A stretch of DNA of 64,000 nucleotides from contig JAHHIC010000031.1 in NCBI GenBank assembly GCA_019359035.1, forward strand, positions 175,828-239,827, in the 5' to 3' direction. Under the pieces are notes generated by a model that saw only the letters and a program-made list of their open reading frames with translations, did not search any database and was not told the DNA's origin. Made by a program: the position numbers and the translations under genes. Each line of letters opens with the position of its first letter. Position 1 is the stretch's first letter. The stretch comes from Scytonematopsis contorta HA4267-MV1. Lineage in GTDB: Bacteria; Cyanobacteriota; Cyanobacteriia; Cyanobacteriales; Nostocaceae. This document shows, one piece after another, positions 17,035 to 25,039 of this stretch.

Positions 17035-17841
17035 ATGATTATTGAGAATAGTGATGTGGTGCTGTCGGTAAAGGATTTGACAGCGGAAGTTGATGGAACG
17101 CCAATTCTAAAAGGTGTAAATTTAGAAGTTCGTTATGGTGAAATCCATGCGATTATGGGACCTAATGGTTCTGGTAAAAGTACTTTTTCTAAGGTTTTGG
17201 CTGGACATCCAGCGTATGAGGTAACTGGGGGAGAAATTATTTTCCAGGGACAAAATTTATTGGAAATGGAAGCTGAAGAAAGGGCTAGGTCTGGGGTCTT
17301 TTTAGCTTTTCAGTATCCCTTGGAAATTCCAGGTGTGACAAATTTAGATTTTTTGAGAGTGGCTTACAACTCTAAGTTAAAAGCACAAGGTTTGGAAGAA
17401 ATAGATGCTTTTGATTTTGATGATTTGGTTGAGCAAAAGCTGGATGTGGTAAAGATGAATCCTGCTTTCCTCAGTCGTAGTGTAAATGAGGGCTTCTCTG
17501 GTGGTGAGAAAAAGCGGAATGAAATTTTGCAAATGGCTATTTTGGAACCGAAGTTAGCTATTTTAGACGAAACTGATTCTGGTTTGGATATTGATGCTTT
17601 AAAAATTGTCGCGAATGGTGTTAATCAGTTAGCTAATGCTGAAAATGCGACGGTGATGATTACTCACTATCAGCGCTTATTAGATTATATCGTGCCGGAC
17701 TTTGTACATGTGATGGCACATGGACAAATTCTTACTAGTGGTGGCAAAGATTTAGCCTTGAAATTGGAATCCAATGGTTATGATTGGGTTTTGGAAGAAT
17801 TTGCTGCTGATGTTGTCGGTGCTGCTGGGGTGAGTGCGTAA
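17035..17841 (+). CDS. sufC: Fe-S cluster assembly ATPase SufC
   Basis: The 268-residue ABC-type ATPase drives conformational change in the SufBCD scaffold. Motifs: Walker [10 protein letters not shown] at residues 42-50, Q-loop in [11 protein letters not shown], the Suf-specific signature [15 protein letters not shown], Walker [13 protein letters not shown] and the H-loop in MITHYQRLL. No membrane segment, as expected for a soluble member. The first eight residues precede the usual VLSVKDL start, a small extension. Its stop codon overlaps the start of sufD by one base (ATG within taATGg), so the two are coupled. Confidence 0.97.
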   Translation: MIIENSDVVLSVKDLTAEVDGTPILKGVNLEVRYGEIHAIMGPNGSGKSTFSKVLAGHPAYEVTGGEIIFQGQNLLEMEAEERARSGVFLAFQYPLEIPGVTNLDFLRVAYNSKLKAQGLEEIDAFDFDDLVEQKLDVVKMNPAFLSRSVNEGFSGGEKKRNEILQMAILEPKLAILDETDSGLDIDALKIVANGVNQLANAENATVMITHYQRLLDYIVPDFVHVMAHGQILTSGGKDLALKLESNGYDWVLEEFAADVVGAAGVSA

Positions 17842-19259
17842 TGGTGATTAAAGTTTCTCCCAGTCCTATTCCTAACTCTTCGTCCATTAGTTTACCCTCT
17901 GCTGTGCTGGAAGTTGATACTTATTTAAAGGGGTTGTTAGATAAGGTCACGGTTAAAAAATCTCAAGGTTGGGTGCAAGAGTTGAGGGAACGCGCAGCTA
18001 ATTGGGTGCGTCACTCAAGTGTACCCTCCAAACGCGATGAAGAATGGCGTTTTACTGATTTATCTCCTTTGTTGGAGGTGCAATTTGATGTAGAGACGCG
18101 ATTTATCGCGTCTCTACCAATCGCGTCTCTACAAAATCTTGACATCTCACCCGAAACCTCTAACTGCCGTTTGGTTTTTGTGAATGGGGTTTATGCACCT
18201 GAATTGTCTGCTGTGTCCGGGTTACCTGCGGGTGTTTTAGTTAGTAATTTGACTAACTTATCTGGGGGTTATGCGGAGAGAGCTAGAGAATATTTGGCGC
18301 AGGCTGAGGGAACAATGGAGGTCTTTACGGCACTTAATACTGCGGGTATGCTTGATGCTGCTGTGGTCTGGGTGGATAAAAATGTTGTTTTTGATACGCC
18401 TATCCATTTGGTATTTGTTTCAACTGCGGGGGAGATGCCGACTGTTTCTTTGCCTCGCTGTTTAGTGGTAGCGGAAACTGGTTCACAGGTGAGTTTTTTG
18501 GAGGAATTTACTGAGCATATTACTAACCACGAAGGAACGAAGGACACGAAGGGGAAGAGTGAGAAGAGTGTTTATTTTTGCAATGCTGTTACGGAAGTTT
18601 GGGTTGCTGATAATGCTTATGTGAATCATGTAAGGGTTCAAAGGGATGCGGAAGACGCTTTTCATATTGGTAAGACTGCTGTGACTCAAGGACGTTATAG
18701 TCGTTATACTTCTACTGCTATAGTTTTTGGTGGGAAGGTATCGCGTCATAATTTGGAGATTCTGCAAACTGGGGAGCAAACTGAAACTACTCTTAATGGT
18801 TTGACTATGATTTCTGGTAACCAGGTCGCTGATACTCATAGTGCGATCGCGTTGAATTATCCTTATGGTGTGAGTCGTCAGCTGTACAAGTGTATAGTTG
18901 GGGATAGGGCACATGGAGTCTTTAACGGTAAGGTTTTTGTGCCTAAGCTTGCTCAACAAACAGAGGCTTCGCAGTTAAATCGCAATTTGTTATTATCTTC
19001 AAAGGCACGAGTTGATACGAAACCTCAGTTGGAAATTACTGCGGATAATGTCAAGTGTGCCCACGGTGCTACGGTTAGTCAGTTGGAAGATGATGAAATT
19101 TTCTACCTGCAAAGTAGGGGAATCGATGAAGACGATGCTCGTCATTTATTGGTTAACGCCTTTGCAGCGGAGATAATCAATAATATATCTGTTCCCTCGC
19201 TACGGGAAAGTTTAACTTCTAGAGTCACTAATCTGAAGTCGATATCCAATGACCGATGA
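17841..19259 (+). CDS. sufD: Fe-S cluster assembly protein SufD, with two in-frame repeat insertions
   Basis: The 472-residue SufB paralogue completes the SufBC2D scaffold. Family blocks seen: SVPSKRDEEWRFTDLSPLL near the N-terminus, the beta-helix, and the C-terminal KPQLEITADNVKCAHGATVSQL (cluster-site His), LQSRGIDEDDARHLLVNAFAAEI. Two segments look foreign to the family. Residues about 84-97 are encoded by a gtagagacgcgat palindrome (18090-18117) plus half a copy. Residues about 230-240 (NHEGTKDTKGK) come from a cacgaaggaacgaagg repeat (18528-18552). Both keep the frame. A HIP1 site lies at 18842. The gene overlaps sufC by one base and precedes sufS. Confidence 0.95.
   Translation: MVIKVSPSPIPNSSSISLPSAVLEVDTYLKGLLDKVTVKKSQGWVQELRERAANWVRHSSVPSKRDEEWRFTDLSPLLEVQFDVETRFIASLPIASLQNLDISPETSNCRLVFVNGVYAPELSAVSGLPAGVLVSNLTNLSGGYAERAREYLAQAEGTMEVFTALNTAGMLDAAVVWVDKNVVFDTPIHLVFVSTAGEMPTVSLPRCLVVAETGSQVSFLEEFTEHITNHEGTKDTKGKSEKSVYFCNAVTEVWVADNAYVNHVRVQRDAEDAFHIGKTAVTQGRYSRYTSTAIVFGGKVSRHNLEILQTGEQTETTLNGLTMISGNQVADTHSAIALNYPYGVSRQLYKCIVGDRAHGVFNGKVFVPKLAQQTEASQLNRNLLLSSKARVDTKPQLEITADNVKCAHGATVSQLEDDEIFYLQSRGIDEDDARHLLVNAFAAEIINNISVPSLRESLTSRVTNLKSISNDR
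18090..18132. repeat. gtagagacgcgat palindrome inserted in frame in sufD
   Basis: Arms gtagagacgcgat and atcgcgtctctac (18090-18117), then a further half copy to 18132. The same palindrome occurs at 43204-43227, outside this operon, which shows that it is a dispersed repeat rather than native sufD sequence. Confidence 0.8.
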
Positions 19260-19319
19260 CTAATGACCGTTAAAAGTAATTTGTAGTGCGTAATTTGTAA
19301 TTTGTAATTATGTTTTGTG

Positions 19320-19437
19320 GTGGAGATTTAAGCATTAACAGAAAATTTTTCGGATATAAAATGGGTAAATCAAACCCCAACAATTACCAATTACCAATTA
19401 CCAATTACTAATTACCGATTACCAATTATATTGACAA
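19320..19437. repeat. Gap between sufD and sufS with ccaatta heptamers
   Basis: The 178-bp sufD-sufS gap ends in about 50 bp of ccaatta/taccaat heptamers. No clear terminator is present, so read-through from sufD into sufS is plausible. Confidence 0.6.
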
Positions 19438-20706
19438 ATGACTTACACACAAGAAAAAACTCTGGCTGATAAGGTTCGTTCTGACTTCCCAATTTTACGA
19501 GAGGAAGTCAACGGTAAACCACTGATTTATTTAGATAGTGCAGCGACTTCTCAGAAGCCACTACCTGTCCTTAATGCTCTCAGGGATTACTACGAACATT
19601 ACAACTCTAATGTACATCGTGGTGCCCATAGCTTAAGTGCAAAAGCTACTGATGCTTATGAAGGTGCTCGTGACAAGATTACCAAGTTTATAAATGCAGC
19701 TTCGCGTAACGAAATTATTTATACTCGTAATGCTAGCGAAGCTATTAATTTAGTAGCCTACAGTTGGGGGATGAATAATTTACGACCGGGAGATGAAATT
19801 ATTCTCTCGGTGATGGAACACCACAGCAACTTGGTACCTTGGCAATTTGTCGCTCGCAAAACAGGAGCAGTACTTAAGCATGTGGAATTAACATCAGACT
19901 TTAGCTTAGATTTAGAACATTTCAAAAAGCTGCTGTCTAATAAAACAAAATTAGTTTCACTGGTACATATTTCTAATACATTGGGCTGCATAAACCCAGT
20001 CGAACAAATTTGTAATTTAGCTCATAAATTTGGAGCGAAGGTATTAATTGATGGCTGTCAAAGCGTACCCCATATGTCTGTTGATGTACAGGCAATTGGT
20101 TGCGATTGGCTAGTAGCTTCCGGACACAAAATGTGCGCTCCTACTGGTATCGGCTTTTTGTATGGGAAGCAAAAATTATTAGAGCAGATGCCACCATTTT
20201 TAGGTGGTGGGGAAATGATTGCGGATGTGTATTTAGACCATGCTACCTACGCGGAATTACCCCATAAGTTTGAAGCTGGAACACCTGCGATTGGAGAAGC
20301 AATTGCTTTGGGTGCTGCGGTGGATTACTTGACTAAAATAGGTATGGAACAAATTCATGCTTATGAGGCAGAATTGACAGCTTATTTGTTCCAACAATTA
20401 GAACAAATTCCCCAAATCAAAATTTATGGACCCACACCTGACGACAAAGGTTATGGTCGAGCAGCATTAGCTTCGTTTACCGCAGGAGAAATTCATGCTA
20501 ATGACTTATCTCCATTATTAGACCAAGAAGGAATCGCTATTCGTTCTGGACATCACTGTACACAACCATTACACCGTTATTTAGGTATATCTGGAACAGC
20601 AAGAGCGAGTTTGTCTTTTTATAATACCCGTCAAGAAATTGATGTGTTTATTAAAGCATTGAAGGAAACAATTGACTTTTTTAATGGTTTTTTGACCGAT
20701 ATTTAG
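19438..20706 (+). CDS. sufS: Cysteine desulfurase SufS
   Basis: The 422-residue PLP enzyme removes sulfur from cysteine as a persulfide and passes it to the Suf scaffold. Evidence: N-terminal [25 protein letters not shown], the PLP-binding lysine in [27 protein letters not shown], and the catalytic Cys in [14 protein letters not shown]. These are group II (SufS/CsdA) features. Length is typical. It is the last gene of sufBCDS, and a good terminator follows 36 bp after its stop. Confidence 0.97.
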   Translation: MTYTQEKTLADKVRSDFPILREEVNGKPLIYLDSAATSQKPLPVLNALRDYYEHYNSNVHRGAHSLSAKATDAYEGARDKITKFINAASRNEIIYTRNASEAINLVAYSWGMNNLRPGDEIILSVMEHHSNLVPWQFVARKTGAVLKHVELTSDFSLDLEHFKKLLSNKTKLVSLVHISNTLGCINPVEQICNLAHKFGAKVLIDGCQSVPHMSVDVQAIGCDWLVASGHKMCAPTGIGFLYGKQKLLEQMPPFLGGGEMIADVYLDHATYAELPHKFEAGTPAIGEAIALGAAVDYLTKIGMEQIHAYEAELTAYLFQQLEQIPQIKIYGPTPDDKGYGRAALASFTAGEIHANDLSPLLDQEGIAIRSGHHCTQPLHRYLGISGTARASLSFYNTRQEIDVFIKALKETIDFFNGFLTDI

Positions 20707-20741
20707 CGCTAATGAAGCCCCAATACATCCCTTATGTTGGT

Positions 20742-20785
20742 AAAGCTCGCTTAACTGCGGGCTTTGTTTGTAATTATTTTTAATT
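20742..20785 (+). terminator. Terminator of the suf operon
   Basis: A 9-bp stem, aaagctcgc/gcgggcttt with one U-G pair (20742-20765), has a 6-base loop and is followed by a T-rich run (gtttgtaattattttt). Confidence 0.7.
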
Positions 20786-20874
20786 GATTTATGAGATAAA
20801 CCATACTTAAATACTCTTTTTTGCGTCTTTGCGTGAGATAAAATGTGTTTTATTTACTTTCCAATAGCTGTAAT

Positions 20875-21510
20875 ATGTCTTTAGCTATATCAATTTCAGC
20901 AGAACAACGGACTGTTTTACATAATATTAGCTGGGAAACTTTTGAAGCCTTATTGAAAGATACTGCTCAAGACAGAAGTTCTCGCTTTGCTTACGAAGAT
21001 GGTACTTTAGAGATAATGACGCCACTTTTTGAACACGAAAATCCCAAGTGTAATTTTGGTAATTTCATTGTTGCTTTAGCTGAAGAATTACAAATCGAGA
21101 TAAAAAGTGCTGGTTCCACAACTTTAAAAAAGAAAATAACTAAAAAAGGTATTGAGCCTGATAATTGCTACTATATTCAAAATGAAGCAGCCATAAGGGG
21201 TAAAGATACTCTCAATCTAGAAACTGACCCCCCACCCGATTTAGCGATTGAAATTGATATCACCAGTAGTTCCGTTGATAAATTCGCTATTTATCAAACA
21301 TTGGGTGTCTCTGAGCTTTGGAGATATAACGGACAAGATTTAAAATTTTATCATTTAATAGATGGTCAGTATGTAGAGCGTGAATCGAGTATTGCCTTTC
21401 CCATAGCTACAGTTAACGAAATAAGCAGATTCATTGGACAGAGCAAAACGATGGGAGAAATTGCTTTGCTTAAATCTTTTCGGACTTGGGTAAAGAATAA
21501 AATATTATAA
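20875..21510 (+). CDS. Uma2-family (DUF820) putative endonuclease-fold protein
   Basis: The protein of about 211 residues shows the Uma2/DUF820 pattern, a PD-(D/E)XK-like fold expanded in cyanobacteria: SWETFEALL, RFAYEDGTLEIMTPLFEHE, the acidic core PDLAIEIDITSSS with the conserved Asp/Glu pair, and LWRYNGQDLKFYHL. These proteins occur in many copies in Nostocales and their role is not known. I start it at ATG 20875 (MSLAISISAEQ), where similarity begins; an in-frame ATG 10 codons upstream (20845) is possible. It stands alone between sufS and the CPBP gene. Confidence 0.85.
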   Translation: MSLAISISAEQRTVLHNISWETFEALLKDTAQDRSSRFAYEDGTLEIMTPLFEHENPKCNFGNFIVALAEELQIEIKSAGSTTLKKKITKKGIEPDNCYYIQNEAAIRGKDTLNLETDPPPDLAIEIDITSSSVDKFAIYQTLGVSELWRYNGQDLKFYHLIDGQYVERESSIAFPIATVNEISRFIGQSKTMGEIALLKSFRTWVKNKIL

Positions 21511-21570
21511 ATAAAGGCGACACCGCACTATCCACACCCCACTATCAACCTTAAGTCCAGAGAAAGTTTA

Positions 21571-23070
21571 ATGACAATCAAGCGCTTAGTTTTATTCTTG
21601 ATGACAGCAGTAGCCATATTGTTTACTGGTTCATCTTTACTTAGTAGTTGGCTAGAACCTCAGTACCAAAGTCGCCTAGAACTCTATCAAACTGACATTA
21701 TTTTGCAAGCGCTTTCGGGAGAAGCATCACCTAACAGCCAAGACAGTGCAGATGTTCTACAAAGAACCATATTAGGTGACAAACCATTAGAGAGTGCTGC
21801 AAAGCAGTATCAAGAAGTTCGTCAAGAGATTGCAGCAACCTTAGAAAAAGCTTCCAAGGGTGAAAAAGAAATACCTGAGCAGTCATTTAAGGAGCAGGAA
21901 AAATTACTTGGGGAAGTAGACCTGCGTTTGGGAGTTTTACAAATACAACAAGGACAAAAAGAAACAGCCTTTAAAACCTGGAAAACTTTACAAGAAAACA
22001 AAAATATTTATACAACATTAAATGAGACCGCTGTTGCGCTGACCGGAATCTGGAGTAATCCGAACGTAATTTTACCCAACGCCCAAGAATTAATTCAAGC
22101 CAATTTAGACGGTTGGTTTAGATTTTCTGCTTTTGAACAATTATATAAAATTCAGCAACGCGAAGAAAAACTAGCAGCATTAAGAGCATCACAACAAGTT
22201 ATAGCCGAAAATGCTTTATATAAATTGACCTTGATTGGAATAGTTCCAATATTTGGATTTTTAATTGGCTTAGGGCTACTTATTTTTGTGATTGCTCAAC
22301 GCTTGATGAAAGGGAAAAATTCTCTTTTGGCTCAAAATGGTGAAATAGGTTGGGCTACTCCCTGGGATGTGGAAACCATTTTGCAGGTTTTTATTGTTGG
22401 GTTTTTCTTTGTTGGGCAACTTCTTGTGCCTTTATCATTCCAAGCTTTAATACAAAGTATTCCGGAACTTCGTCCCACGGGGAATGTGAGACTTCAAGCT
22501 GTATATGTTTTAGTCACATACATCTTAGTAGCATTGGGTGCTTTGGGAATAATGTATTTTTCCCTCAAACCATTTTTCCCTCTTCCCGAAGGTTGGTTCC
22601 GCTCCCGTTTCCAAGGAAGATGGTTCCTTTGGGGAATAGGTGGTTACTGTGCAGCATTGCCTATTGTTACATTAGTCTCACTGATAAACCAACAAATTTG
22701 GCAAGGACAAGGTGGTAGTAATCCGTTACTACAACTAGTGCTAGAAAGTCGGGACTCCACAGCACTTGTGATATTTTTCTTCACTGCTGCGATTGCTGCT
22801 CCCTTGTTTGAAGAAATTTTATTTCGTGGCTTTTTGTTGCCATCTTTGACTCGTTATATGTCAGTTTCTTTCGCTATAGCTTTTAGTGCTTCATTATTTG
22901 CTGTTGCTCACTTAAGTTTATCTGAAGTTTTACCTTTAACATCTCTTGGTATTGTTTTAGGCATAGTTTATACACGTTCGCGAAATCTGCTTGCTCCCAT
23001 ACTAGTTCACAGTCTGTGGAATAGCGCAACCCTGGCTAGTTTGTTTATTTTCGGAAGTGGTAGTCAATGA
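21571..23070 (+). CDS. CPBP-family intramembrane metalloprotease
   Basis: The 499-residue membrane protein has a signal-anchor-like N-terminus and a roughly 190-residue, mostly helical extracytoplasmic part. A block of about seven to eight spans from residue 215 holds the CPBP (CAAX protease/bacteriocin-processing, Abi) motifs: EEILFRGFLLPSL near 415, FAVAHLSL near 448, and a final HSLWN near 482. These supply the Glu and His residues of the metal site. Family roles include prenyl-protein processing and bacteriocin self-immunity, with many plant and cyanobacterial members of unknown substrate. The long N-terminal domain is typical of cyanobacterial versions. Confidence 0.85.
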   Translation: MTIKRLVLFLMTAVAILFTGSSLLSSWLEPQYQSRLELYQTDIILQALSGEASPNSQDSADVLQRTILGDKPLESAAKQYQEVRQEIAATLEKASKGEKEIPEQSFKEQEKLLGEVDLRLGVLQIQQGQKETAFKTWKTLQENKNIYTTLNETAVALTGIWSNPNVILPNAQELIQANLDGWFRFSAFEQLYKIQQREEKLAALRASQQVIAENALYKLTLIGIVPIFGFLIGLGLLIFVIAQRLMKGKNSLLAQNGEIGWATPWDVETILQVFIVGFFFVGQLLVPLSFQALIQSIPELRPTGNVRLQAVYVLVTYILVALGALGIMYFSLKPFFPLPEGWFRSRFQGRWFLWGIGGYCAALPIVTLVSLINQQIWQGQGGSNPLLQLVLESRDSTALVIFFFTAAIAAPLFEEILFRGFLLPSLTRYMSVSFAIAFSASLFAVAHLSLSEVLPLTSLGIVLGIVYTRSRNLLAPILVHSLWNSATLASLFIFGSGSQ

Positions 23071-24279
23071 TACAGATTACGTTTTGTCAAAAAAAATAAA
23101 AATTTCTTTTTACATTATGCTGTGATAAAAATTTATAGGTTATTATTAATAACAACAAGTCAGCATCAATGCTTGCTCTAGGGCGAGTATGCAGCTTGCA
23201 GAAACTACTCAAGTAATTTCTTTTAAATAAATAACCAAGTAAATAATTTTGTAGCTTATTTCATTGGGGTGTACCTTGCTATCTAGTTTGGTACTTGCGG
23301 TTCATGCTTAAATCCTAATTTTTGTCTGCCAGACTAAAACATCTACGTCAATAGAATATTAGTACTGCAAAAAAAAATACTTAATGATTGTGGCGAATTC
23401 CTGTAATCTGTGGTACATTGTCGTTCATCGATGTCGCAACTCTAATTAATGAGGAGCATTCCACATTTAAAATGAGGTGAATTAAGAGTCTCAATCGGGG
23501 TATAACTTGGGAACCTTTGTAATGGTTTCTTCGTCTGTACTAATGTCCTCTTCATTGCACTGAGAACAAGAAAAGTCCGGATACTAGTTGTTTTACCTGT
23601 AGAATTTAGTACGGTAAAGCGGTAGTTGAAAAGGTTTTGCTGATTTCTCAAAAGCGAAATTCTCAGTTCCTGAGATTCTCAAAGGTGAGATTATTAGCTG
23701 GCAAACTATTAATACCGCTATGAGATATGTAATATTAGCTGTCTCACTCGTGGTGTCTCGATACTTTTACCTATTCTCAGTCAAAGGTAAAATTAGGGGT
23801 ATATAAATTCCCTTATTTACATCTCTGGCAAATAGGTACTATACATAATTTATAGCCTGTATAGATTGTATAAAAAATATACTATCAGCTAGCTTTCCTA
23901 TACGTATAAGTGTTGGATGGTGGTTGTTCTATATTAGGGTGCAAACAAGCGATTGATTTTTACTGAGACCTAAGTCGCAAGTTCTATAAGGTTGGAAGAC
24001 CTATAGGCAAAGCGTAGGATTTCTCTTCATAACCTAGCCAAAAATATCAACTATTGAGAGCGAGAAAGCTTGTTAGTTATGAACTAGCTGGTAACTTGCT
24101 CAAATTGAGGGTATAAGCGTTCACTCTAAAAAAGTGACACGCAAATTTCGGCTACTTGTCTGTAAAAAAAACGATTGCTAAAGGAAAGTAAAAATTTTTC
24201 ACTAAGTAAAGAAATTTACTTTCCTTTTTCGACAAAAAAAACTACATTTTATACATCATTCATAAAGGAAGGGCAATCA
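23071..24279. other. 1.2-kb gene-free stretch with structured sequence
   Basis: No convincing protein frame was found on either strand; short frames such as 23442-23651 have poor composition. The stretch is not made of the usual STRRs. It contains several small hairpins, for example tctcag-ttc-ctgaga near 23661 and ctataaggt ... acctatag near 23979, and ends in a strong stem-loop (24180-24227). A long non-coding RNA or a decayed gene is possible, but neither is shown. Confidence 0.5.
24180..24232 (+). terminator. Strong stem-loop, terminator-like
   Basis: Arms aaaggaaagtaaa (24180-24192) and tttactttccttt (24215-24227) form a perfect 13-bp stem ending in a short T-run. It lies just upstream of the TM2 gene and far from the preceding one, so it would end an unannotated plus-strand transcript or act as a leader attenuator. 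Confidence 0.55.
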
Positions 24280-24280
24280 G

Positions 24281-24556
24281 ATGGCAAAACTTAACCCTAG
24301 CCACACTACCAAACAACTGTTATCTGGATACTGTGGCATTATTTTTGGAGCTTTCGGTGTTCATAAGTTTGTCCTAGGATATACACCAGAAGCTGTAATA
24401 ATGCTGATTGTGACTGTAGTCGGAGGTTATTTTACTTACGGCTTAACTTTAATCATCATGCAGATTGTGGGCTTGATAGAAGGCATGATTTATTTAAACA
24501 AAAGCCACGATGAATTTGTAGATACCTATTTTATAAATAGACAGGGTTGGTTTTAA
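24281..24556 (+). CDS. TM2-domain membrane protein
   Basis: The 91-residue protein is a single TM2 domain: a first hydrophobic segment YCGIIFGAFGVHKFVLGYT, containing the G-x-H-x-F-x-L-G signature, and a second segment after a short loop (MLIVTVVGGYFTYGLTLIIMQIVGLIEGMIYL). Such small proteins sit in the inner membrane; their role in bacteria is not defined. An AAAGGAAGGG ribosome site precedes the ATG. A stem-loop lies just upstream and may attenuate it. Confidence 0.85.
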   Translation: MAKLNPSHTTKQLLSGYCGIIFGAFGVHKFVLGYTPEAVIMLIVTVVGGYFTYGLTLIIMQIVGLIEGMIYLNKSHDEFVDTYFINRQGWF

Positions 24557-24729
24557 GGGACTTGGGATTGGGGGATGTGCAGCAAGCATCGTTGCAATCA
24601 GTTTTGAAATGTGAACAGCTTTTCAATATTGCTGGGGATCAAGTCGAACTGCACTCAACCTAGACCAGCTAATTTTTGCTACGTATTACCTGAGTTGATA
24701 TTTAATTAAATACATAAACATTTAAGTAT

Positions 24730-24915
24730 ATGCTAATTACCAAACGTAGAAATTTTAAGTTAGCAATGCTTGCACTTTTAGGCTTGGCTTATTTCAGTGC
24801 GGTATCTACATTGTCTATAAATTCTTTTTTAAGAAGCGAAGTTGTTCTAATACCGTTACAGGCTCTAGCAATGATTTACGTGGCTTATGGACGTGGAGAT
24901 GTCAAGAATGTATAG
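24730..24915 (+). CDS. Possible small membrane protein (61 residues)
   Basis: The product has a basic N-terminus (KRRNFK), two hydrophobic stretches (LAMLALLGLAYFSAV and VVLIPLQALAMIYVAYG) and an acidic/basic end. The positive-inside layout and regular composition suggest a real two-span membrane peptide. There is no clear ribosome site and no recognised family. It lies between the TM2 gene and the copper ATPase gene, on the same strand. Confidence 0.35.
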   Translation: MLITKRRNFKLAMLALLGLAYFSAVSTLSINSFLRSEVVLIPLQALAMIYVAYGRGDVKNV

Positions 24916-25039
24916 CAGGGCTAAAATTTTCAAAAAAGTTAACATTTGTTGCTGTTAGAATGCGGAAATTAGCATACGCTCGAAATAGGAGGCGCATTAG
25001 TTAAGCGTCGAAATTTCGTAGCAAAGAGCAATATTTTCC

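Noticed and set aside
16805..17038. 77-residue frame between sufB and sufC
   Set aside because: It consists of heptamer-encoded Trp/Glu/Asn/Tyr repeats and overlaps the end of sufB.
23442..23651. 69-residue minus-strand frame in the 23.1-24.3 kb gap
   Set aside because: No ribosome site, no domain, and the region looks structured rather than coding.
23940..24130. Possible tRNA or tmRNA
   Set aside because: No T-arm consensus (GTTCRAAYC), no CCA-like end and no paired acceptor stem could be found; none was found elsewhere in the window either.
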